Assembly (NCBI GenBank): GCA_028820035.1
Contig: JAPPKI010000368.1
Coordinates: 1 to 11,234, forward strand
Length of the DNA: 11,234 nt
Reading direction: 5' to 3'
Source: a bacterium
GTDB lineage: Bacteria > Actinomycetota > Acidimicrobiia > Acidimicrobiales > Bin134
A model generated the notes under the pieces. The model had not been told where the DNA came from. It saw only the letters and a list, made by a program, of their open reading frames with translations, and ran no database searches. The position numbers and the translations under genes were made by a program. Positions 1 to 6,933 of this stretch are shown here, one piece after another; within the stretch, counting starts at the first letter, position 1, and each line of letters opens with the position of its first letter.

Positions 1-1
1 C

Positions 2-1618
2 CGGCAGAACCGCGCCCGGCTGTTCGTCGGCCGCCGCGGGGGGGGGCGGCGCGGCTGGGGTTTTTTGGGGCGCGCCTTGGTGCCCGACGGTTCGGGGGGC
101 GTGCTGGCCGGCCACCTCTCCTCGTGGACCGACTGGCAGGCCCACCTCACCTACGCCTCGTCGTTCGCCCACTCCGAGAACTTCCCCCCCGAGCTGCCCA
201 CTGCATTCGGGGTCGACCGGCTGCCCTACCACTTCGGCATCGACTTCTTCGCCGCCATGCTCGACCGGGCCGGGTTGAGCGCCTTCGGCGGCCTGGAGGT
301 TTCGTCGGGATATCTGGCCTTCGCCTTCGTGCCGGTGCTGTATCTGGCGGGGGTGAGGCTGTTCGCCAGCCGGGCAGTGGGAGTGCTCGCCGTGCTGGTG
401 TTCACCCTGTTCGGGGGACTGGGATGGCTCCGGTTCTTCGGCGATGTGGCCGACCACGGCTGGGGCGCAGTCTGGGACCTGCCCACCGACTACACCCGCC
501 ACCACGCGGGCAACATCCTGATGGAGAACGCGGTCACCGGGAACCTCTTCCCCCAGCGCCCGACCCTGGCCGGATTCTCGCTGCTTCTGATCGCCGTGGT
601 GCTCATGAGAGAGGCCCACAAGACGGGCTCGCGTCGGCTGTTCGCCCTTGCCGGTGTGATGGTGGGCCTTATGCCCATATTCCACGTGTATTCCTTCGGG
701 GTGGCGCTGGGGTTGGGTTTGATCTGGGCGGTGCTGGACCGCCGGTGGCAATGGCTGCTGTTCGCCATTCCGGCGGTGGCGTTCTCGGTGCCCGCGGCGT
801 TGTGGATCGAGCCGCTGAACACCGAGATCGTGTGGGAAACATGGGTGGACGGCCCCTGGATGCAGCCCCCCGGCTACTCGGCCGAGCAAGACAATCTGCT
901 CACCTTCTGGTGGCGCAACGCCGGGGTGTTCTTGGTGTTGATGCTGGCGGCCCAGCTTTGGAAGAACACGCTGCCCAGGGTGCTGTTGTGGGGGTCGATT
1001 CCGGTGTGGCTGTGGCTCATCGTGCCCAACTTCGTGCGGGTGGCGCCGTCGCACCCGTGGAACAACACCCACTGGTTTGTTCCGGTGATCCTGCTGGGGT
1101 CGCTGCTGGTGGCCGCGGTGCTGGTGAGGCTGGCCTCAATCGGCAGGCTCGGGGTGGCCGCGGCCGTGGTGCTTTTCGTCACCCTCACGTTTGCCGGCGC
1201 GTTGGACATCTGGAAGGCGGTGGACCCCGAGGTGAACGTGTGGCCCCACCCCATTGCTTCGGGCGACGGGGTGGCCGCGGGGGAGTGGGCCCGAGACGAG
1301 ACGCCGCCCGACAGCGTGTTTCTGATCGGCTTCGAGCACACCCATCCGGTGCCCGCGCTCAGCGGCCGTCAGACGGTGGTGGGCTTCGCCGGCTGGATCA
1401 ACGACCTTGGGGTCACCGACTGGTACACCCGCCATCAGGAGGCCCGTACCATGTTGGGCGGTCTTGAGGGAACTGAGGAGCTGTTGAAAAACAACGGAGT
1501 GGACTATGTGGTGGTGGGGCCCATTGAGCGCCGGGCCGGGGTCAGCGAGGTGTTCTGGGCGGCTCGGGGCGAACTGGCGTTCTCCCAGGGCGAGTATGCG
1601 ATCTACGAGGTCCGCTGA
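2..1618 (+). CDS. GT-C-type polytopic membrane protein, 5' partial
   Basis: This is a large integral membrane protein, probably a GT-C-fold glycosyltransferase or related surface-glycan protein; the substrate is unknown. The frame is open to the left edge. The first candidate start is TTG at 65, but the codons just before it (W-G-F-L-G-R-A-L) look like the end of a membrane segment, so the true start is probably outside the window. Counting from TTG 65 (517 residues), an acidic first loop carries WTDWQAHL (21-28), followed by LPYHFGIDFFAAML (53-66), typical of GT-C proteins in which early acidic/His residues face the lipid-linked donor. Hydrophobic segments lie near 83-100, 105-127, 168-182, 192-224, 231-248, 287-298, 305-325, 336-357 and 361-381. 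The soluble tail has a conserved-looking LSGRQTVVGFAGW (432-444) and GVDYVVVGPIERR (478-490). It ends 3 bp before the next GT-C-like gene, so the two are probably co-transcribed. Family class is fairly sure; activity is inferred. Confidence 0.75.
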   Translation, partial: RQNRARLFVGRRGGGRRGWGFLGRALVPDGSGGVLAGHLSSWTDWQAHLTYASSFAHSENFPPELPTAFGVDRLPYHFGIDFFAAMLDRAGLSAFGGLEVSSGYLAFAFVPVLYLAGVRLFASRAVGVLAVLVFTLFGGLGWLRFFGDVADHGWGAVWDLPTDYTRHHAGNILMENAVTGNLFPQRPTLAGFSLLLIAVVLMREAHKTGSRRLFALAGVMVGLMPIFHVYSFGVALGLGLIWAVLDRRWQWLLFAIPAVAFSVPAALWIEPLNTEIVWETWVDGPWMQPPGYSAEQDNLLTFWWRNAGVFLVLMLAAQLWKNTLPRVLLWGSIPVWLWLIVPNFVRVAPSHPWNNTHWFVPVILLGSLLVAAVLVRLASIGRLGVAAAVVLFVTLTFAGALDIWKAVDPEVNVWPHPIASGDGVAAGEWARDETPPDSVFLIGFEHTHPVPALSGRQTVVGFAGWINDLGVTDWYTRHQEARTMLGGLEGTEELLKNNGVDYVVVGPIERRAGVSEVFWAARGELAFSQGEYAIYEVR

Positions 1619-1621
1619 GCG

Positions 1622-3514
1622 GTGCGAGCCATAATCCGCGAGCGTGCAGTGGCGCTGGAGAGCTGGCGCCCGATGGAGTTCTGGCGCCGCCGCCCGGAGA
1701 CGGCGCTGGCCCTTGCTGTCGGCGCCATGGCGGTGGCCGGGCTGGTGCTGCGGCTGGTTGAGCTGGCCGAGCGGCCCCTCCACCACGACGAGAGCATCGA
1801 CGCCTGGTACTCGTGGAAGTTCCTCAACAACAGCTATGAGGGGTACGACCCGGTGTACCACGGGCCGCTGCGGTTCTATCTGACCGCCGGGCTCTTCTGG
1901 GTGTTCGGGGAATCGCACACAACCGCTCGCATGGTGGCAGTTCTGGCCGGGGTGGGGATGATCGTTTTGCCGTGGTTCTTGCGCCGATCGCTCGGCCCGG
2001 TGGTGACCCTGGTCGCCTGTGCGGTGCTGGCTTTCAGCCCCATCGCCCTGTACATGACCCGGCTGGGCCGGGAAGACTCTCTCACCGCGTTCATCACCCT
2101 GTCCATGATGGTGGTGATCGTGCGGTTCCTGGATCGGCCCCGGCTGCTGCTGCCCTCGCTGTTCGGGTTCTTGCTGGCCGCGGGCTTTGCGGTCAAAGAG
2201 ACCACCTTCATCGTGGTGTTCATCTTCGGCGGCTTCTCTTTGGCCCTGCTGGCCGAGCAGGCGGCCCGTCAGGCCCGAGCCGGAAGCGCTGAGCCGCCCC
2301 CGAGCAACTTCGCCGGAGACCTTGAGGGGCAGCGCCGCGGACTCGCCGGGTGGTCGTGGATGCTGCCCGCCGGGCTGGTGCCCATGGGCGTCGCCTTCGG
2401 GTTCAGCGGCTACTACGACGTGGAAGTGTTCCTCACCCTGGGCATCTACGGGGTGCTGATGGTGATGGTTTTGCTCATGCTGGCCAGCCCCCAGTCGATA
2501 TGGGAGCTCCCGGTGGTGCGGGCCGTTAGGCGCGTGCCCGGTTGGGGGTGGGTGCTGGCCGCCGCGGTGTTCCTGTTGTTCTTCGCTCTGTGGTTCACGG
2601 AGTTCTTCCGAGAGCCCGATGGGTTCGCCGACGGCTTCACCGAGGGCATCACCTATTGGCGGGGCGAGCAGGACACCAACCGGGGCAGCGAGCCGTGGCA
2701 CTACTACCTGTACACCATCCCGCTCTACGAGTATTTGGTGTGCATCCTGGCGGTGGTCGGCACGGTCCACGTGTTCCGCAATCCCACCTTTGTGGGCAAG
2801 TTCATGGTGTGGACCGCGGTGGCCAGCTGGTTCTCATACTCTTGGGCCAGCGAGCGGTTTCCCTGGCTGGCGCTGCACATCGTGGTGCCCATGGCCGTTC
2901 TGGCCGGTTACGGCGTGGCGGTGCTGTGGCGGGCTCGGAGGAAGTTGTGGATGCTGCCGGTGTGGGCAGTGGTGGCCGGATTGGTGGCCACCACGCTGTT
3001 CTTCGGGTGGAGAACCAACTATGTGAACCAGCGCGACCCCCGGGAGCTGTTGACCCAGGTCCACACCACTGACGACTACGTGAACACCGTGCACCGCATC
3101 GAAGCGCTCAACGCGTACAGCCAGTCGATTGGCGAGGGGCCGGTGACGGTGGCGGTGGACACCGCAATCTCAGTGCCCAACCTGTGGTACCTCCGCGATT
3201 ACGAGGGGCTCCAATGGACCGACAGCGCATCGGCGCAGCACGCCTCAGCCGATTTCGTGCTCGCCCTGGCCGAGAGCAACATCGCCGCCTCAGCTACCGG
3301 TTTGGCCAACCACCGCACCACCCGCATGCCGCTTCGCGACTGGTGGGCGCCCCAGTTCGAGTCGTACCACGACGGCTGGTTCTCGGGCTGGGCCCAGTGG
3401 ATGGTGGATCGAGAAGTGTGGAACCCGGGAACGCTGGGCAGCACCGACTTCGACTTGTCGGTGAGTCCCCGAGCGCTTGATCTTGAAGCCCGGATGGCCG
3501 CGGCCGGGCGATAA
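1622..3514 (+). CDS. TIGR03663-family (Agl23-like) membrane glycosyltransferase-type protein
   Basis: A 630-residue polytopic membrane protein resembling the TIGR03663 family, named 'flippase activity-associated protein Agl23' after archaeal N-glycosylation clusters. Such proteins have a GT-C/PMT-like fold and are thought to act on polyprenyl-linked sugars at the membrane; the biochemical reaction is not established. Visible hallmarks are PLHHDES (52-58) in the first extracytoplasmic loop, GYDPVYHGPLRFYL (74-87), GREDSL (149-154), a central loop GEQDTNRGSEPWHYYLYTIPLYEY (348-371, read in two parts) and SERFPWLALHIVVPM (410-424). About 12 hydrophobic segments run from residue 28 to 463, followed by a soluble C-terminal domain of ~165 residues. 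GTG at 1622 follows the upstream stop by 3 bp; ATG at 1673 (residue 18), just before the first membrane segment, is an equally plausible start. It probably forms an operon with the preceding GT-C gene and ends 4 bp from the convergent gene's stop. Confidence 0.85.
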   Translation: MRAIIRERAVALESWRPMEFWRRRPETALALAVGAMAVAGLVLRLVELAERPLHHDESIDAWYSWKFLNNSYEGYDPVYHGPLRFYLTAGLFWVFGESHTTARMVAVLAGVGMIVLPWFLRRSLGPVVTLVACAVLAFSPIALYMTRLGREDSLTAFITLSMMVVIVRFLDRPRLLLPSLFGFLLAAGFAVKETTFIVVFIFGGFSLALLAEQAARQARAGSAEPPPSNFAGDLEGQRRGLAGWSWMLPAGLVPMGVAFGFSGYYDVEVFLTLGIYGVLMVMVLLMLASPQSIWELPVVRAVRRVPGWGWVLAAAVFLLFFALWFTEFFREPDGFADGFTEGITYWRGEQDTNRGSEPWHYYLYTIPLYEYLVCILAVVGTVHVFRNPTFVGKFMVWTAVASWFSYSWASERFPWLALHIVVPMAVLAGYGVAVLWRARRKLWMLPVWAVVAGLVATTLFFGWRTNYVNQRDPRELLTQVHTTDDYVNTVHRIEALNAYSQSIGEGPVTVAVDTAISVPNLWYLRDYEGLQWTDSASAQHASADFVLALAESNIAASATGLANHRTTRMPLRDWWAPQFESYHDGWFSGWAQWMVDREVWNPGTLGSTDFDLSVSPRALDLEARMAAAGR

Positions 3515-3518
3515 ACGG

Positions 3519-4316
3519 TTACGAGACGTAGGCCAGGGCCAGCACCACCCGCTCGCCCAGGTCGCGGTCGCCGGTCAAGTTCACCAGTCCGTCGGCTAGC
3601 GCGCCGGCGGGGTCGGTTCGGCCGCAGCACAGGGCGTTGTAGGTGTCCACATCGGTGTGCACGGTTGCGGTGGGGTTTTCAGCCACCGCTGAGGGCTTGG
3701 CCCGGCCGTCGGCCACTGCCACGCACCGGGGGCCGTCGGCGTCGCCGTCGATGGCGAGCACCACCGTGCTGCCCTCGGGGGCGCCCGCCTTCTTGCCCAC
3801 CACATAGCCCATGTTGCGGGCGTGCCAGTCGAGGCAGTGCTGCACCACCGGGCCGCTCAGGTGGCCGGGGATGCCCAGCGCCCGGCGCATGTCTTGCTCG
3901 TGGGCCCAGCAGTCGAACACTCGGATGTGCATGAACGTGCGGTACGGAGCGTCACCGATGGGGGTGAAGCCCACCTCGTCCCACTTCTCGGCGGGCATAG
4001 TGCGCAGCATCTCCAGACGGCGGGCGCAGATGTCGCTCATCTCGTCCAGCACCTCGGCGCCGGGCCGGGACCGGCGGGGGGCGATCTGGCCCTCGTTGAA
4101 GGCGGCAATGCCTTCGAGCCCGCCTTCGGTGGCGGGAGGTTCGGGGGCCTCTCCGGCCAGCATCCGCTCTAGGCCGATGATGTGGCTCACCTGATCGCGC
4201 ACCGACCAGCCGGGGCACTCGGTGGGCGTGTCCCACTGCTCGTCGCTCAAGTTGGCGCCCAACCGGGTGATGGAATCCCACACCGCTTCGAGCAGTTCGA
4301 CAACTGGATCGCTCAT
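3519..4316 (-). CDS. Maleylpyruvate isomerase-family / DinB-like mycothiol-dependent enzyme
   Basis: A 265-residue soluble protein of the TIGR03083 superfamily: an N-terminal four-helix DinB/MDMPI metal-binding domain (about 1-145) and a C-terminal MDMPI_C-like domain (about 155-265). Characterised members use mycothiol, for example maleylpyruvate isomerase, but most are of unknown substrate. Typical features are CPGWSVRDQVSHIIGLE (34-50), where His45 is the first expected metal ligand, and FDCWAHEQDMRRALG (134-148), where Asp135 and His139 occupy the positions of the usual Glu and His ligands. The Asp-for-Glu change is by manual alignment. The ATG start is supported by a strong Shine-Dalgarno sequence 8 nt upstream. 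It is the second gene of a minus-strand pair, 34 bp after the crotonase gene, which fits thiol-dependent or CoA-ester catabolism without proving it. Confidence 0.8.
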   Translation of the reverse strand: MSDPVVELLEAVWDSITRLGANLSDEQWDTPTECPGWSVRDQVSHIIGLERMLAGEAPEPPATEGGLEGIAAFNEGQIAPRRSRPGAEVLDEMSDICARRLEMLRTMPAEKWDEVGFTPIGDAPYRTFMHIRVFDCWAHEQDMRRALGIPGHLSGPVVQHCLDWHARNMGYVVGKKAGAPEGSTVVLAIDGDADGPRCVAVADGRAKPSAVAENPTATVHTDVDTYNALCCGRTDPAGALADGLVNLTGDRDLGERVVLALAYVS

Positions 4317-4324
4317 GTTTGCTT

Positions 4325-4331
4325 TCCTCCC
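4325..4331 (-). promoter_or_regulatory. Shine-Dalgarno site of the MDMPI-family gene
   Basis: The minus strand reads GGGAGGA, then 8 nt, then ATG at 4316. This near-perfect ribosome binding site fixes the start. It contrasts with the unit-leading genes here, which lack such a site and appear leaderless. Confidence 0.8.
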
Positions 4332-4350
4332 TGTTCCAACCCGTCGCCCA

Positions 4351-5067
4351 TCAAGACAATCCGACGGTGAACGACTGGGTATCGGGGTCGAGCATCTCCC
4401 GCACCGACGTGGCCACCGGCCCCCGGATCACTCTACGGGTGCCGGCGAAGGCCTTGATCGAGAGATTCTCGGCCAATCCGGCGGCTTCGCTCATGGCCGC
4501 ATGCTCCAACTCGTCCTCGGACACCACCCAGTCCAAATAGCCGACGTCGACAGCTTCGGAGGGGGAGTAGAGCCGGGCCAACTGCACCGACGAATGGACG
4601 TGGCGAGGAGACAGCCGGTCGCGGGCCAGCGTCACCACCGAGTTGGGCAGCACCATGCCGATGGCGGTCTCGTTGAGCCCGATCTTGGTGGGGGTATCGG
4701 CCCCAATGCGCACGTCGCAGGACATGAGCCAGATGGCCCCAGCGGCAAAGGCGTGCCCGGTGCAGGCGGCCACCACGGGGATGGGGAACTCGTAGAGTCG
4801 CACGAACAAGTCCATGCCCGCCCGGAACAGGTTGCTGGCCGCTTCGGGGCCCGACTGCATCACCTTGAGATCGAATCCGGCGGTGAACTTGCCCGGTCGG
4901 CCCATCAGCACCACCGCTTTGGCCTCGCTTTCGGCCCGGTCGAGCGACTCTTGCAGGGCGGCGATCACCTCGTGGGAAAGCACATTCACTTTGCCGTCGT
5001 CCACCCGGACGAGGGCGACATCGCCGGTCAGCTCATAACTGACTGATGGACTGCTTGTGGCTGACAT
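4351..5067 (-). CDS. Crotonase-superfamily protein (enoyl-CoA hydratase/isomerase-like)
   Basis: A 238-residue cytoplasmic protein of the crotonase fold, which binds acyl-CoA esters and stabilises their enolate; the reaction (hydratase, isomerase or other) cannot be fixed. Oxyanion-hole regions are visible as GKFTAGFDLKV (59-69) and GHAFAAGAIWLMSCD (104-118), and KIGLNETAIGMVLP (128-141) carries Glu133 at the place of the second catalytic Glu (Glu164 of rat mitochondrial ECH). At the first catalytic Glu position (Glu144 of rat ECH) I see a hydrophobic residue, so classic hydratase chemistry is doubtful. I chose ATG at 5067. An in-frame ATG at 5106 would add 13 residues (through M-M-V-Q) but would run through the apparent -10 element and nearly abut the divergent gene. 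The protein begins the minus-strand unit leading into the MDMPI-family gene. Length is slightly short for the family (usually about 250-270). Confidence 0.85.
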   Translation of the reverse strand: MSATSSPSVSYELTGDVALVRVDDGKVNVLSHEVIAALQESLDRAESEAKAVVLMGRPGKFTAGFDLKVMQSGPEAASNLFRAGMDLFVRLYEFPIPVVAACTGHAFAAGAIWLMSCDVRIGADTPTKIGLNETAIGMVLPNSVVTLARDRLSPRHVHSSVQLARLYSPSEAVDVGYLDWVVSEDELEHAAMSEAAGLAENLSIKAFAGTRRVIRGPVATSVREMLDPDTQSFTVGLS

Positions 5068-5075
5068 GGGCGATG

Positions 5076-5081
5076 AGAATA
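5076..5081 (-). promoter_or_regulatory. Putative -10 element of the crotonase gene (leaderless)
   Basis: The minus strand reads TATTCT, matching the bacterial -10 pattern TANNNT, and ends 8 nt before ATG at 5067. No purine-rich ribosome binding site lies between. Transcription would start at or next to the A of the ATG. No convincing -35 is visible. Confidence 0.5.
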
Positions 5082-5097
5082 TCGCAGTAGCCGCTTG

Positions 5098-5103
5098 TAC
5101 CAT
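5098..5103 (+). promoter_or_regulatory. Putative -10 element of the ABC exporter operon (leaderless)
   Basis: TACCAT (TANNNT) ends 8 nt before GTG at 5112, with no Shine-Dalgarno sequence between. It lies 16 bp from the opposing -10 of the crotonase gene, so each promoter's -35 zone would overlap the other's -10. No clear -35 consensus is visible. Confidence 0.45.
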
Positions 5104-5111
5104 CATCGACT

Positions 5112-6053
5112 GTGCCGACAGCCATTTCCGCCCGGGGGCTGCGCCGAACCTACGGCGAGGTGGTGGCGGTTGACTCGCTAGACCTTGAAGTGGCCGCGGG
5201 GGAGATCTACGGATTTCTGGGGCCCAACGGAGCGGGCAAGTCCACCGCGGTGCGGATGCTGTGTACGTTGGCGTCGATGACCGCGGGGGCGGCTTCGGTG
5301 GCGGGCCATGATGTGGCCACCGAGGGCGACAAGGTGCGCCTCAGCATCGGGGTGGCCCTCCAGGATGCCGCCCTCGACGGCAAGCTCACCGGGCGGGAGA
5401 CGCTGATCCTTCAAGGCCGCTACTACGGCCTGGAGAAGGGATCGATCGCCACCCGCATCCAGGAGCTGGCCCCCCTGCTGGAGATGGACGCCATCGACCG
5501 GCGGGTGTCCACCTACTCGGGAGGCATGAAGCGTCGCTTGGACCTGGCTGCGGCGCTGATGCATAACCCCGAGGTGCTGTTCTTGGATGAGCCCACCACC
5601 GGGCTCGACCCCATCAGCCGGGCGGTGGTGTGGGAGCAGATCCGGCGCCTGAACCGTGATCTGGGTATGACCATCTTCCTCACCACCCAGTACCTGGAGG
5701 AGGCCGATGCGCTCACCCACCGGGTGGGCATCTTGGACTACGGCCGCCTGGTGGCCGAGGGCACGCCCGACGAGCTCAAGCGCACCGTGGGCTCCGACGT
5801 GGTGGTGGCCCGGGTAGCGGGCGACCCCGAGGTGGCGGCGCAGGCCATCGGCGGGGTGCCGGGGATCAGCCACGTCGAGATCTACGTCAACGAGGTGAGC
5901 GCGGCCACCGGAGACGGCGCCTCGGTGATCAGCCCGGTGGCGGTGGCACTGTCGGCGGCCGGGGTGGAGGTGTCCGACTTGTCGATCCATCCCACCACTC
6001 TCGACGACGTGTTCTTGGAACTCACCGGCGCCCGGATCGAGGTGGAGGAATGA
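5112..6053 (+). CDS. DrrA-type ABC transporter ATP-binding protein
   Basis: A 313-residue cytoplasmic ATPase powering an ABC-2 exporter; relatives export daunorubicin-type drugs, other antibiotics or lipids, and the substrate here is unknown. Walker A is GPNGAGKST (37-45), the Q-loop Gln is Q84 in VALQD, the ABC signature is YSGGMKRR (135-142), and Walker B is VLFLDEP (155-161) with catalytic Glu160 followed by the D-loop TTGLDP. The switch (H-loop) position reads TTQYLEEAD (191-199), with Gln193 in place of His, a known trait of the DrrA subfamily. A C-terminal domain (about 225-313) ends in the DrrA-like TTLDDVFLELTG (295-306). The GTG start at 5112 is set by a -10-like element 8 nt upstream. 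Its stop overlaps the permease start by 4 bp (ATGA), implying translational coupling and one complex. No resistance or biosynthesis gene is next to it, so a drug role is not implied. Confidence 0.93.
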   Translation: MPTAISARGLRRTYGEVVAVDSLDLEVAAGEIYGFLGPNGAGKSTAVRMLCTLASMTAGAASVAGHDVATEGDKVRLSIGVALQDAALDGKLTGRETLILQGRYYGLEKGSIATRIQELAPLLEMDAIDRRVSTYSGGMKRRLDLAAALMHNPEVLFLDEPTTGLDPISRAVVWEQIRRLNRDLGMTIFLTTQYLEEADALTHRVGILDYGRLVAEGTPDELKRTVGSDVVVARVAGDPEVAAQAIGGVPGISHVEIYVNEVSAATGDGASVISPVAVALSAAGVEVSDLSIHPTTLDDVFLELTGARIEVEE

Positions 6054-6868
6054 GCGAGGCTGTTCTTGCCAGCCCGCCTGCGAGCGAGGTGATCAGAGCC
6101 CGACCGTTGGGGTTCTTTGGCGACATGGCCTCGGTGTCCAGCCGAGCGCTGCGGCTGTTGCCCCGCGACTTGGAAGCCATCATCCCCGCCATGCTGATCC
6201 CGCTGTTCTTCCTGGTGGTCACCATCGGCGCCATCCAAAACCTGGCTGGAGACATGGTCTCAAACATCGACTACAAGGCCTTCCAGCTGCCGGTGGGCAT
6301 CATGACCGCGGTAACCGGTATGTCCCGGGCCAACTCGCTGGTGATCGACATCGCCGACGGCTACTTCGACCGGCTGCTGATGACCCCGGTCAACCGCTAC
6401 GCCCTGCTGCTGGGGCTGATGGTGGCCGACTTCACCCTGTTCGTGGTCATGTCGGTGCCGGTGATCGCAGTGGGCTTCGCCATCGGCGTGAGCTTCGGCG
6501 CCACCGGGGTGCTGGGCCTCATGGTGTTTGTTCTATTCGGCGCACTTTGGGGTCTGGCCTTCACCGGCTTCCCCTACGCCATCGCGCTGCGCACCGGGAA
6601 TCCCGCCGCGGTCAACTCCAGCTTCCTTTTGTTCTTCCCCTTCATGTTCTTGACCACCGCCTGGGTGAGCCGCGATGTGATGACTGACTGGCTGGCCGCC
6701 ATTACCTGGTTCAACCCTATGACCTACGCGCTGGAGGGCATGCGCTCGCTGTTCTCGGGGTGGGACGGCTGGGCGCTGGGCCGGGCGCTGCTGGCCATCG
6801 GCGTCATAGGACTCTTGGCCCAGTCACTGGCTTTCCGAGCGCTGCGAGGCCGCATCCGCCGCGGCTGA
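6050..6868 (+). CDS. ABC-2 type transporter permease (DrrB-like)
   Basis: A 272-residue integral membrane subunit of the exporter, partner of the overlapping ATPase gene. After a cytoplasmic N-terminus with an amphipathic stretch (about 25-42, SSRALRLLPRDLEAI) come hydrophobic segments near 44-64, 79-95, 118-147, 152-178, 190-206 and 244-263, about six in all, as expected for the ABC2_membrane family. Family-like features are the region DGYFDRLLMTPVNR (103-116), which probably contacts the ATPase, and WFNPMTYALEGMRSL (220-234) before the last membrane segment. The ATG lies within the ATGA overlap with the ATPase stop. GAGG at 6039-6042, 7 nt upstream, can serve as ribosome binding site. One permease of this size would work as a homodimer with two ATPase copies, which is inferred from the family. 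Confidence 0.9.
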   Translation: MSEAVLASPPASEVIRARPLGFFGDMASVSSRALRLLPRDLEAIIPAMLIPLFFLVVTIGAIQNLAGDMVSNIDYKAFQLPVGIMTAVTGMSRANSLVIDIADGYFDRLLMTPVNRYALLLGLMVADFTLFVVMSVPVIAVGFAIGVSFGATGVLGLMVFVLFGALWGLAFTGFPYAIALRTGNPAAVNSSFLLFFPFMFLTTAWVSRDVMTDWLAAITWFNPMTYALEGMRSLFSGWDGWALGRALLAIGVIGLLAQSLAFRALRGRIRRG

Positions 6869-6920
6869 TTTCTCGCTTGATTCAGCGGCTTAGGCCATGG
6901 TGGGCGGGGTGAGGCTCGGG

Positions 6921-6926
6921 TAGGCT
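6921..6926 (+). promoter_or_regulatory. Putative -10 element of nfuA (leaderless)
   Basis: TAGGCT (TANNNT) ends 7 nt before GTG at 6934, placing the expected transcription start on that GTG. The other in-frame GTG, at 6928, is only 1 nt from the hexamer and would lie outside the transcript. No -35 consensus is visible. Confidence 0.55.
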
Positions 6927-6933
6927 GGTGACC

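Noticed and set aside
1136..2770. Long minus-strand open frame (544 codons) across the two GT-C genes
   Set aside because: Its product is His/Gln/Pro/Arg-rich low complexity with no domain, typical of the antisense of high-GC coding DNA. The plus-strand proteins have clear family motifs.
5068..5106. Upstream ATG extension of the crotonase by 13 residues
   Set aside because: The extension runs through the apparent -10 element, has no family similarity, and would leave only 5 bp to the divergent GTG.
5178..5990. Minus-strand open frame opposite the ABC ATPase
   Set aside because: Antisense shadow: the plus strand carries all ABC motifs in order, while the minus product is low-complexity His/Gly/Arg.
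5112..6868. Reading the DrrAB-like exporter as an antibiotic resistance or biosynthesis locus
   Set aside because: No biosynthetic, resistance or regulator genes adjoin it. DrrAB-like exporters are common housekeeping genes in actinobacteria, and the Gln at the H-loop is normal for the subfamily.
6865..6892. Possible terminator hairpin after the ABC permease (GCGGCTGA ... TCAGCGGC)
   Set aside because: The complementary arms pair only with a three-base bulge and there is no U-tract; support is too weak.
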